Shown one piece after another: positions 36,728-44,425 of a stretch of 64,000 nt of DNA. Under the pieces are notes generated by a model, which had not been told where the DNA came from, made no database searches, and worked only from the letters and a program-made list of their open reading frames with translations. Each line of letters begins with the position of its first letter. Position 1 is the stretch's first letter. The translations under genes were made by a program, and so were the position numbers. Source of the stretch: an uncultured Sphingobacteriales bacterium (lineage in GTDB: Bacteria; Bacteroidota; Bacteroidia; Chitinophagales; Chitinophagaceae); contig CALKHN010000027.1 of the NCBI GenBank assembly GCA_937991535.1, positions 1 to 64,000 of the forward strand, in the 5' to 3' direction.

Positions 36728-37480
36728 ATGAGTTCTATTGCAAAAAAAATTGCATGGTTTATGCCTTTTGTAACCTGCAGCCAATTGATATACGCACAAT
36801 TTTATACGCACCGCTATGAGGCTGGCATTAGTGCGGGCACTTTTGTTTACCAGGGCGATCTTACGCCTTCTGATTTAGGGTCATATCAAACGATTGCTCC
36901 CAATATTGGTTTTTTTGCAAGCAGGATATTAAACAGATCATTTGCTGTGCGCGCCAATTTTGCTTTTGGCAAATTAAAAGGCGATGATGCAGTGTATGAA
37001 AAACCTGAATACAGGAGGCAAAGAAATTTTAAATTCTCTACCCCCGTAACGGAGTTCTCCGGAATGCTGGTATGGAATATACTGGCAAAAAACGGGATAG
37101 AAGAACCTAGGGGATTATCACCTTATATATTTGCGGGAGCCGGATTATCCCTGTTGCATATCAGCCGAAACTGGAGCAATTATAATGCTGCCTATTTTAA
37201 CAGTGAATCGGTTTCGAACGGGCTGATAGCAGATATCGCGCACCGCACACCACGCGCTTCATTGGTATTACCTGCGGGTGTGGGCCTAAAGTACGCTTTA
37301 ACTAAAAACCTGTCGCTCGCGGCGGAAACCAATTACCGGTTTATGTTTACTGACTATTTGGATGGATTTAGCCAGGCGGCTAACCCTGGTAAAAAAGACA
37401 GCTACCATAGCCATTCTATAGGACTGATCTTTTCGCTGGGATATAAAGACAGATACGATTGCCCGGTAGTAAAGCTATGA
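36728..37480 (+). CDS. Outer membrane beta-barrel protein, DUF6089-like
   Basis: A 250-residue protein with a signal peptide (about 1-24, ending IYAQ). The mature part is made of alternating hydrophobic strands typical of a porin-like small barrel: YEAGISAGTFVYQGDL, IGFFASRILNRSFAVRANF, PYIFAGAGLSLLHIS, LVLPAGVGLKYALTKNLSLAAETNYRFMFTDYLD, and a final SHSIGLIFSLGYKD strand. YQGDLTP near the start is common in this Bacteroidota family. Function unknown; stands alone. Confidence 0.8.
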   Translation: MSSIAKKIAWFMPFVTCSQLIYAQFYTHRYEAGISAGTFVYQGDLTPSDLGSYQTIAPNIGFFASRILNRSFAVRANFAFGKLKGDDAVYEKPEYRRQRNFKFSTPVTEFSGMLVWNILAKNGIEEPRGLSPYIFAGAGLSLLHISRNWSNYNAAYFNSESVSNGLIADIAHRTPRASLVLPAGVGLKYALTKNLSLAAETNYRFMFTDYLDGFSQAANPGKKDSYHSHSIGLIFSLGYKDRYDCPVVKL

Positions 37481-37492
37481 CAGACCGTACTT

Positions 37493-37520
37493 GATTTGAG
37501 ATTGGAGATTTGAGATTGGA
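37493..37520. repeat. Perfect 14-bp tandem duplication
   Basis: GATTTGAGATTGGA occurs twice head to tail at 37493-37506 and 37507-37520. Just after it the word CTTCGGATTTA recurs three times (near 37526, 37570 and 37591). This is low-complexity intergenic sequence between convergent genes. Confidence 0.9.
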
Positions 37521-37616
37521 TTCGACTTCGGATTTAGATGTTTATGGTTTTTAGTTTTTTGTTGTATTTCTTCGGATTTAGCGCTTATGACTTCGGATTT
37601 AATTTAAATGCACTTG

Positions 37617-38018
37617 TTACGATGGCTTCTTTTTTTCCACTATTTTCATGTCAGGGAAAAGCGCTGCCAGCAACATAACCACGGATCCAAGCAAAACAAG
37701 GTATAAGCCATACCGTCTTTCAGGACAGGTAGCCATTTCACAACGTGCATATATCAGGAAATTACGTACGGCCCATGCCAGCCCCAATGCACAAAAAAAC
37801 CAGTTTACTCTTTTAGCCCATACCAGCGGAAGCAAAAACAAAACGAAAGCCAGTACGCAAAAAATAATATGGAGTTTACCCGGTTTACCAAAATTGGTTC
37901 CGGCAGCATCCATCCCTGTGAGTATTTTAGATAAAGAAGCAATTTCAATCCACGGTAAATAACAGGCAATAACCACCAATATAGCCGCGGCCAGTCCGAT
38001 CCATTGCGAATATTTCAT
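37617..38018 (-). CDS. Small integral membrane protein of unknown function
   Basis: 133 residues from the Met at 38018. A longer start at 38093 would add 25 residues encoded through a repeat-like palindrome and is less likely. Four hydrophobic stretches are visible: WIGLAAAILVVIACYLPWI, LHIIFCVLAFVLFLLPLVW, WFFCALGLAWAVRNFLIY and YGLYLVLLGSVVMLLAALF. The last follows CEMATCPERR, a short Cys-containing loop. The tail is KIVEKKKPS, cytoplasmic by positive charge. No family recognised. Confidence 0.65.
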   Translation of the reverse strand: MKYSQWIGLAAAILVVIACYLPWIEIASLSKILTGMDAAGTNFGKPGKLHIIFCVLAFVLFLLPLVWAKRVNWFFCALGLAWAVRNFLIYARCEMATCPERRYGLYLVLLGSVVMLLAALFPDMKIVEKKKPS

Positions 38019-38065
38019 TTGCTTATTTATTATTGTTTTTGCCAAATGGAATTCGCCAATAAACA

Positions 38066-38080
38066 TCCGCCGCAGGCGGA
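38066..38080. repeat. Short GC-rich palindrome TCCGCCGCAGGCGGA
   Basis: Six-bp arms TCCGCC/GGCGGA around a GCA loop, in an AT-rich intergenic stretch. Such GC-rich mini-hairpins are typical of dispersed extragenic palindromes. Confidence 0.7.
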
Positions 38081-38345
38081 CAAACATTATCATGGCTCAT
38101 TTCATGTGTGTATCAATTATCAAGCAGAACTGCTATCAGGCTGCAAGTATACTATTTTTAGTGCAGGCCTGCGATAAACACGGCAATTATTAGCGGCGCT
38201 TCAAATTGTTTTTAGCTGTGAATTATGAAAAAGTGTAGATCCGCAAACCATTCTGGTGGCAAAACGCATATTAGGACTAATCGAATAATATCCTGTAAAA
38301 AGGCATACACTGTTCTTCCGAAAAAGATGAATAATCACTATTGAC

Positions 38346-38353
38346 TAAATTTG
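38346..38353 (+). promoter_or_regulatory. -7 element of the lipoate ligase gene
   Basis: TAAATTTG exactly matches TAnnTTTG, 13 nt before the ATG at 38367. No clear TTTG lies at 19-21 nt upstream. The message would have a very short leader. Confidence 0.45.
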
Positions 38354-38366
38354 CACAAACAATCCT

Positions 38367-39347
38367 ATGCTTTGCATTTATCATCAATCTACAGATCCTT
38401 ATTTTAATATAGCCACCGACGAATATATTTTTAAGCATATAGAAGAGGATTGCTTTATGCTGTGGCGCAATGACAACGCCATTATCGTAGGCAAACATCA
38501 AAACACATTAGCGGAAATCAATTTCAATTATGTGAAAAAACACAATATTCATGTAGTACGAAGGCTTTCCGGTGGTGGCGCCGTGTATCATGACCTGGGG
38601 AACCTCAATTTCTCCTTCACCAAAACAGGCAGGGATTCCACCCTGATGGACTTTGAAAAATATACGCGCCCTATTGTGGAAGTATTGAGAAGTTTGGGTG
38701 CAGATGCCAGGTTTGAAGGCAGAAACGATATCACCATTGACGGTAAAAAAATTTCAGGGAACGCGGAGCACATCTATAAGAACAAAATATTGCATCACGG
38801 CACTTTACTGTTTTCATCGGAAATGAAAAACGTAAGCGAAGCATTGCGGATCAATCCTTTAAAATACAGGGACAAAGCCGTAAAATCTATTCCCAAAAGG
38901 GTTACCAACATAGCGGAACATCTTGCCATACCCCTGGGCATAGAAGCGTTCACGCAAAAGATCATGGAGCATATTATTGCAACCAATGACGATTGCGTAC
39001 CTTATGCCTTTACCGCGGCAGACATCAGCGCGATTGAAAAAATAAGGGATGAAAAATATGCTACGGATGAATGGAACTATGGACAGTCGCCCGATTACAG
39101 TTTCAGAAAAGAAGTAAAAACCAATGGTGGCATGCTGGAAATGAATCTCGATGTTGAAAAAGGGATCATTCAAAAAGTCAAAATATACGGCGATTTTTTT
39201 AATGAAAAAGATATTAGCGAAATTGAAAATGCCCTTGAAAGCAAAGCGCACAATGAACCTGTGCTCCGGGAAGTGTTGAGCAAGTTTACTATTGATGCTT
39301 ATTTTAAGGGGATGACAGTTGATGACCTGGTGTCTGCTCTTTTTTAA
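38367..39347 (+). CDS. lplA: Lipoate-protein ligase A
   Basis: A 326-residue cytoplasmic enzyme that activates lipoate with ATP and transfers it to E2 and H-protein lysines. The N-terminal catalytic domain has FMLWRNDNAIIVGKHQN, the lipoate-binding RRLSGGGAVYHDLGNLNFS (about 70-88), GRNDITIDGKKISGNAEH with the catalytic Lys, and HHGTLLFS. The C-terminal accessory domain (about 240-326) is present, so this is the full two-domain form that can use free lipoate. Single gene. Confidence 0.95.
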   Translation: MLCIYHQSTDPYFNIATDEYIFKHIEEDCFMLWRNDNAIIVGKHQNTLAEINFNYVKKHNIHVVRRLSGGGAVYHDLGNLNFSFTKTGRDSTLMDFEKYTRPIVEVLRSLGADARFEGRNDITIDGKKISGNAEHIYKNKILHHGTLLFSSEMKNVSEALRINPLKYRDKAVKSIPKRVTNIAEHLAIPLGIEAFTQKIMEHIIATNDDCVPYAFTAADISAIEKIRDEKYATDEWNYGQSPDYSFRKEVKTNGGMLEMNLDVEKGIIQKVKIYGDFFNEKDISEIENALESKAHNEPVLREVLSKFTIDAYFKGMTVDDLVSALF

Positions 39348-39348
39348 C

Positions 39349-39522
39349 CACAGCTATACCCGGTCTCCCGGCTGTGCATCACCGCTATATGCAGTAATTA
39401 TGTAAGAAAAGCAGTCTCCAGACTGCGTATCATTTATGTTCTTCCGGGACTCCGTCCCGTAAAATATTAATAATTCCGTGAGGCATGCGGTCGGCACGCG
39501 ACAAGGGAGCGTCAGACCGCAT
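39349..39522. repeat. Cluster of four stem-loops between convergent genes
   Basis: Four palindromes in 174 bp: CACAGC...GCTGTG (39349-39376), GCAGTCT CC AGACTGC (39411-39426), CGGGAC TCC GTCCCG (39445-39459) and ATGCGGTC...GACCGCAT (39485-39522, with an inner ACGC/GCGT pair). No T run directly follows any of them, so they are not simple terminators. The array resembles REP or RAYT-associated extragenic palindromes. Confidence 0.8.
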
Positions 39523-39535
39523 CACGAAAAAGCAT

Positions 39536-40186
39536 TCAATTTTTCATTAAATGTTTATCAAAGCCCAATTCAACCAGTCTTTCATAAGCATCCCATATTT
39601 CCACGGGTATTTCCTGGTAAATCTGGAAACCCTTTGAGGGATAGTGTTTGATCCGTTGCAGATCGCCGGTCATAATATGAATTACCCGCTCCAACGGTAT
39701 TTCATGGGTGGCATACTCATCAAAAGGGATTTGCGGAGAGGTAACCAATACCTGTTTTTCGGGCCAGTGTTTTTTAAAGGTAGCATAGGACCTTCTTTCC
39801 ATATAAGGCTTCTGCACTACGATGAAGTTGTATGGATCAATTTGCTTTTGATGCAGCAATCGCTGCGTAAACAAAATATTTTCGCCCGTATTGGTTGACC
39901 TGTTTTCGATGAGTATCGCTTCGGCCGGCACACCTTTTTGTACAGCAATAGCCGCAAACTGATCGGCTTCCGTTTCCGTCCACATCTCCTGTGTAAAATT
40001 GCCCAACCCGCCCGACATGACAACCAACGGCGCCCATCCTTCTATATACAGTTCAGCGGCTCGGTGTGCCACCCGCAGATCATGGCTGCCCAGGGCCAAT
40101 ATGCAATCGCATTTTGCAAGTGCATGGTTCATGTGGTGGTAATCCCATAACCGCCGGGCGAGAGAGAGGGCTTCTTCTGTAATCAT
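39536..40186 (-). CDS. YdcF family protein (DUF218)
   Basis: 216 residues from the Met at 40186. The longer frame to 40234 is rejected because a promoter element (40232-40239) overlaps it. DUF218 landmarks: CDCILALGSHDLRVAHRAAELY, PLVVMSGGLG, AILIENRSTNTGENILFT, FIVVQKPYMERRSYATF. Members bind nucleotide-like ligands, and some act in cell-envelope sugar metabolism; no transmembrane segment is seen here. Function open. Confidence 0.85.
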   Translation of the reverse strand: MITEEALSLARRLWDYHHMNHALAKCDCILALGSHDLRVAHRAAELYIEGWAPLVVMSGGLGNFTQEMWTETEADQFAAIAVQKGVPAEAILIENRSTNTGENILFTQRLLHQKQIDPYNFIVVQKPYMERRSYATFKKHWPEKQVLVTSPQIPFDEYATHEIPLERVIHIMTGDLQRIKHYPSKGFQIYQEIPVEIWDAYERLVELGFDKHLMKN

Positions 40187-40507
40187 ACAGACTTGTATTT
40201 TAAACCGGTAATTGAATGGTATTCCGGCTGCCAAAGATATCGGCGACGCACGTTAAATAAAAACCGGCATGACATTATAATATCTAAAAGTTGATTCTTT
40301 ATGAAATTCCTGTCCTGCCCTGTCCCGCTCCGCTCCCTTTTCAAATACAGATCTGCGGGTATAATACAGAGTTTGTGGGCAGAACAAACCGCTTAAAAAT
40401 AATTTGATTTCAGATAAATTCAAAAGCGTGTGTTTTTTTATTATATTGCCTGAATGTTTGCGTTAATTTTTTGAAAAAAATTCCATAACTCACTAAACCA
40501 AATATTA
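40187..40507. other. 321-bp intergenic region
   Basis: It lies between the divergent YdcF-like and MFS genes. It holds the TATCTTTG element of the YdcF gene and a TATATTGC near 40442 that may serve the MFS gene. No gene seen. Confidence 0.5.
40232..40239 (-). promoter_or_regulatory. -7 element of the YdcF-like gene
   Basis: CAAAGATA on the plus strand reads TATCTTTG on the minus strand, an exact TAnnTTTG. It lies 46 nt before the chosen ATG at 40186 and overlaps the alternative longer start, which decides the start. Confidence 0.45.
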
Positions 40508-41746
40508 ATGAACGAGAACATTAACAAAAGCGCTTTATTTAACGGAAGTTGCTTTGCACTGATTACTACTGCTTTTACCTTTTCAATAAGAGCAGGTATC
40601 TTAGGAACACTTGGCAAGGATTTCGGACTTACCGCGGAACAATTAGGATTTATCAATTCTATGTTCTTTTTTGGTTTCCCTATTTCTATGATCCTTGGCG
40701 GACTATTGTATTACAAGGTTGGTCCAAAACGGATTATGCAAGTCGCTTTTGTAACACATACCATTGGTATTTTAACCACTATTTTTGCCAGTAGTTACCC
40801 TGTTTTGCTTGTCTCTACCTTATTCATTGGCTTTGGTAATGGTTGTACGGAAGCTGCATGTAATCCGATGATCGCGGATATGTATCCGAGGGAAAAGGTG
40901 AATAAAATGCTGAACCGTTTTCACATGTGGTTCCCCGGTGGTATTGTACTTGGAAGTCTTATTTCTAAATTCATGACCGATGCAAATATGAGCTGGCAGG
41001 CACAGATGTGGGTTACCATGATTCCTACCGTTATTTACGCTATTCTTTTTTACGGGAAAACCTTTCCTAAATCGAAATTTGAAGGCGCTACCCATCTTGG
41101 CCAAAACCTTAGGGCGATGGCTACACCAACCTTTATTTTCCTGTTTGTGTGTATGTCGCTCACGGCCATTTCTGAGTTTGGTCCGCAGCAATGGGTGGGA
41201 TTGATTATGAGTAAAAGCGGAGCAAGTCCGATGCTGATTCTTGCTTTGGTTACAGGGCTGATGGCTTTCGGAAGATTTTTTGGAGGACAGGTTACCCATG
41301 TTTTTGGTCAAACGGGTGTTTTGCTGATAGGCGCTATCTTAACAACGATCGGAATATATATGTTCAGTACAGTTACAGGTTCTATGGCTTATGTAGCGGC
41401 AATATTTTTCGCGATGGGCGTTTGTTACTTCTGGCCTACAATGGTAGGCGCGGTTGCACAGCGTGTTCCGTTAAGCGGCGCGCTGGGTATGTCTGTCATC
41501 GGCGGTGTAGGTATGTTTTCCACCGCAATATGGCAACCCATCATCGGTAACTGGATTGATAAAGATATAGCTGCTGCTGCTGCAACGGGCTTAACCGGCG
41601 ACCAACTGGAACTGGTTGCAGGACAGGCAACGCTGTCCAAAATGGTTGCCTTCCCGGCTATACTGATCGTGCTGTTCCTTATCTTTTTCTTCTGGCAAAA
41701 AAAGGCAAATCCCCGTAGCGCGGCTACCACAGCCGTTGCGCATTAG
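40508..41746 (+). CDS. Major facilitator superfamily transporter
   Basis: A 412-residue inner membrane carrier with about 12 hydrophobic helices. The MFS signature between helices 2 and 3 is GGLLYYKVGPKRIMQ, and helix 4 begins LLVSTLFIGFGNGCTEAACNP. The second half repeats the layout (GLMAFGRFFGGQVTHVFGQT). The pattern of Glu in GCTEAACNPMIADMYP recalls the sugar-carrying FucP-like branch. No partner gene adjacent; substrate unknown. It ends 51 bp before a strong terminator. Confidence 0.88.
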   Translation: MNENINKSALFNGSCFALITTAFTFSIRAGILGTLGKDFGLTAEQLGFINSMFFFGFPISMILGGLLYYKVGPKRIMQVAFVTHTIGILTTIFASSYPVLLVSTLFIGFGNGCTEAACNPMIADMYPREKVNKMLNRFHMWFPGGIVLGSLISKFMTDANMSWQAQMWVTMIPTVIYAILFYGKTFPKSKFEGATHLGQNLRAMATPTFIFLFVCMSLTAISEFGPQQWVGLIMSKSGASPMLILALVTGLMAFGRFFGGQVTHVFGQTGVLLIGAILTTIGIYMFSTVTGSMAYVAAIFFAMGVCYFWPTMVGAVAQRVPLSGALGMSVIGGVGMFSTAIWQPIIGNWIDKDIAAAAATGLTGDQLELVAGQATLSKMVAFPAILIVLFLIFFFWQKKANPRSAATTAVAH

Positions 41747-41797
41747 CGGGGTGAGTGGTGAATAGTGAATTTCATTAAAGAAATAGCAATATCATGC

Positions 41798-41838
41798 AAA
41801 AGTGGTTGTCTTAATTATAAAGACAGCCACTTTTTTTT
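41798..41838 (+). terminator. Rho-independent terminator after the MFS gene
   Basis: Arms AAAAGTGGTTGTCTT (41798-41812) and AAGACAGCCACTTTT (41820-41834) pair over 15 positions with one G-U, with a 7-nt loop. Eight T follow the stem core (41831-41838). Confidence 0.9.
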
Positions 41839-41944
41839 ATGAAAGAATAATATACCAGGGTAAACGTTTTACGTGGTGTGGGTAGCCCACCGAAATACCG
41901 AAACGGGTTAATGCCACCCTGTCCGTTCTGCCAGGGTGCAGCCA

Positions 41945-43507
41945 TTATTCCTGGTTTAGGGGTAATCTCGACATCACTACTCTTTCAGCCAGTTCAGCGC
42001 CGGCCTGTACAAGCGGATTGAACAGTGTATTAACGCCGGCGGCTCTCAACATTGCCGCCTGTTCTTCGGATTCCGTTACTGCACTGATGGCTCCAACAAA
42101 CCCTCTTTTACGAAGCGTTTCAATGACATGGAGTTTAGCCGCCTCTTCGCGAACAGCAACCACTACACCCTGTAATTCATCTATATCTAAGTTTTCCCAT
42201 AGCGTTTTGCTGCTGGCGTCACCATAAAGTATTCTCCGTTTGCGGGCACGATGTTTTTCCAGTACACCAGGATCAGTATCAAAACCCACTACCTTTTTAC
42301 CGCTTTTAGACAGGTAGTCGTAAGCAGCCGTACCCGTTCTACCCATACCTACTACAATAAAATTGGTAACACCTATAGAATTGGGTTCCGCATCACTGCG
42401 CGCCCTTTTCCTTTCAAACCGCTCCAAAAAATGGTGCAGGCGATTGTAAATGCGGTTGGCGTTTTTGTTGATGGGCGCACCCACCAGGAAAGACAGGGCC
42501 ACCGTTGTAGCCAAGGTAAGGAGCAGAGATTCGGGTAACAGTCCCGCACTAATAACAACCGCTCCCGTAATGAGCGCAAACTCGCTGAAGCTGGCCAAGG
42601 ATGTGGATGTAAGAAAAGCAGTACGCGCCCTTAGACGAAAGCCGGTGAGAATTGTAAAAAAAATACCCACTCTTACCGGCAGGAACAGCACGAGCACTGA
42701 GGCATATGCCAGATCCCGCCAAACCGGGGTTCCCGTAAGCCCTATCTTCAGGAAGAAGCCGATCAGGAAGGCTTCCCGCAGTCCCCACAACTTTTCCGTC
42801 ACTTCATCCGACTTTTCTTCGCCGGCATGCAGCACACCAAAACAAAAAGCGCCCAGCTCCGCACTAAGGTGCAAGGCATCAAACAGATAGGCCCCTACCA
42901 GCGCCATGAAAATGCCGTACAACATCAGCAGCTCGGCATCTTTAATGGAACGAAGCAGCCGTACGGCAACCGGTTTAAGCAGGGGCAGCAACAGTAACGT
43001 GAACGCCCAGGGCGATGGCGCTTTAAGTCCGGTAAAAGCCATTATCGCAATCAGGATAATGTCTTCCATAACAAGAATACCTATCGCCAGCCTGCCATGA
43101 TAGGAATCCAGTTCGCCCTTTGCTTCAAGTCCCTTGGCAGCGATAACGGTGCTGGCTACCCCAAATAAAACCGCCAGCAGCATGATCTGGGAAACATCGA
43201 ATCCGGATGAGATACCTGCAATAGAAAAAAGAACTGAAAGCATAACTACACTCACTGCTATTTGCAGTAATCCTGAGACGGTCACTTCGGGTTGAAGAAA
43301 ATTCTTTAAGCGGATCTTCAGCCCAAGTGTAAACAGCAGGAATATTACGCCTATATGCGACAACTGGTCTAAAACAGGCGAACTGCTGTAATGAAAAGCC
43401 GCGAGAATAAATCCACCCGCGAGGTATCCCAGCAATGTGGGAAGACCAACCTTTAAAAAAATATAACCAAGAACAAATGCAACGGTGATAAAGAGGATTT
43501 CGTCCAT
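41945..43507 (-). CDS. Kef-type cation:proton antiporter with TrkA-N domain
   Basis: 520 residues from the Met at 43507 (MDEILFITVAFVLGY). The frame is open to 43648, but the extra 47 residues are basic and not membrane-like. The CPA2 antiporter domain (about 1-380) has many hydrophobic helices with GVIFLLFTLGLKIRL and SAELGAFCFGVLHAGEE. The cytosolic TrkA-N Rossmann domain follows (FIVVGMGRTGTAAYDYL, KKVVGFDTD), which binds NAD(H) and gates the transporter. It exports K+ or Na+ in exchange for H+. No separate regulatory subunit is nearby. Confidence 0.9.
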   Translation of the reverse strand: MDEILFITVAFVLGYIFLKVGLPTLLGYLAGGFILAAFHYSSSPVLDQLSHIGVIFLLFTLGLKIRLKNFLQPEVTVSGLLQIAVSVVMLSVLFSIAGISSGFDVSQIMLLAVLFGVASTVIAAKGLEAKGELDSYHGRLAIGILVMEDIILIAIMAFTGLKAPSPWAFTLLLLPLLKPVAVRLLRSIKDAELLMLYGIFMALVGAYLFDALHLSAELGAFCFGVLHAGEEKSDEVTEKLWGLREAFLIGFFLKIGLTGTPVWRDLAYASVLVLFLPVRVGIFFTILTGFRLRARTAFLTSTSLASFSEFALITGAVVISAGLLPESLLLTLATTVALSFLVGAPINKNANRIYNRLHHFLERFERKRARSDAEPNSIGVTNFIVVGMGRTGTAAYDYLSKSGKKVVGFDTDPGVLEKHRARKRRILYGDASSKTLWENLDIDELQGVVVAVREEAAKLHVIETLRKRGFVGAISAVTESEEQAAMLRAAGVNTLFNPLVQAGAELAERVVMSRLPLNQE

Positions 43508-43780
43508 AGCAATTGATTTTCCTGACCTGCGGATTATAAAGATAACGCTCTTACCAAATCCGGGGCAGAGGATTTCGGGTGCATTTACCTTCGGTGAGAA
43601 AAGTTCAAATTGTAATCCTGCAAATGCCGGGGTACGTACACTGGCCAATATTAACAGTTTCTACAAAAAACGGCGTCTTACCGGCAGTGAAGGACTGTAA
43701 AAAAAATAGTATCTTCATCAGGCTGCTGTTTATAAACACAAATACCGGCAACTTTTAATGCACCCAACAAAAATAAAAAT

Positions 43781-44392
43781 ATGAAAGCTACCCTCGTATG
43801 GTTATTCCTGCTCTTCTCTACACCCATATTTGCACAGTTAACCGTTAGGGAACAATTTGAAAAGATCAACACAAAGGAGGAAGCACAAAAATTCATTGAT
43901 GCTAACCCTGCGCTCAAACCTACCCTGCTTTATCTCACGCTTGGAAAAGATACCACGCGTATTGACGAGCGGCTGCTGAAACAAAACAAAGGTGATATTT
44001 TTTCGGTGGGTTACGTTACGTATAAAGTGCTGGATGGAACTGAAACAATCAACTACCGGGCAAACTATATCTTCCTCGATGGTTTTTCGGTTTCTCCGGC
44101 CGAAGTTGACAGCCTTAAAAAAGTTATTCTGCAAAAGCATTCAGAAGGCGTGTCCTTTGAGGACCTTTCTGACCAGTATACGATGGACGGCAATAAAACC
44201 CGCGGCGATACCGACTGGTTTTTCGGAGAGCTGATGATGCCCAAAGAATTCCAGGATGCCGTGAGCAAGCATAAAAAAGGCGATATATTTTTTGTAGACG
44301 TGCCCGAACGGCAATGGCATTATATCGTAAAAAAAACCTACGACGACCAGGTGAAAAAAGAAATAACGGTGCTGCGGGCTAACGGAAGGTGA
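43781..44392 (+). CDS. PpiC/parvulin-type peptidyl-prolyl isomerase, periplasmic
   Basis: A 203-residue protein with a signal peptide (MKATLVWLFLLFSTPIFAQ, cleavage near residue 19). The parvulin domain covers about 90-195: NYRANYIFLDG at the start, GVSFEDLSDQYTMDGNK, then GDTDWFFGELMMPKEFQDAV and GDIFFVDVPERQWHYIVKK. Parvulins usually have GGDLGWF; here RGDTDWFFGEL keeps the pattern. It would help outer membrane or periplasmic protein folding. Slightly short linker region N-terminal to the domain is of unknown function. Confidence 0.82.
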   Translation: MKATLVWLFLLFSTPIFAQLTVREQFEKINTKEEAQKFIDANPALKPTLLYLTLGKDTTRIDERLLKQNKGDIFSVGYVTYKVLDGTETINYRANYIFLDGFSVSPAEVDSLKKVILQKHSEGVSFEDLSDQYTMDGNKTRGDTDWFFGELMMPKEFQDAVSKHKKGDIFFVDVPERQWHYIVKKTYDDQVKKEITVLRANGR

Positions 44393-44425
44393 GACAGCCA
44401 TTTGCTGTAGCAGTACATATTCGTT

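Larger units (their letters stand above)
38019..38366. other. 348-bp region between the membrane protein and lipoate ligase genes
   Basis: It contains the palindrome at 38066-38080 and the lplA -7 element at 38346-38353. Otherwise it is AT-rich with no plausible gene. Confidence 0.55.

Noticed and set aside
42450..42890. 146-codon open frame on the plus strand inside the antiporter gene
   Set aside because: It lies opposite a clear membrane protein, and its Ser/Arg-rich translation is typical of an antisense shadow.
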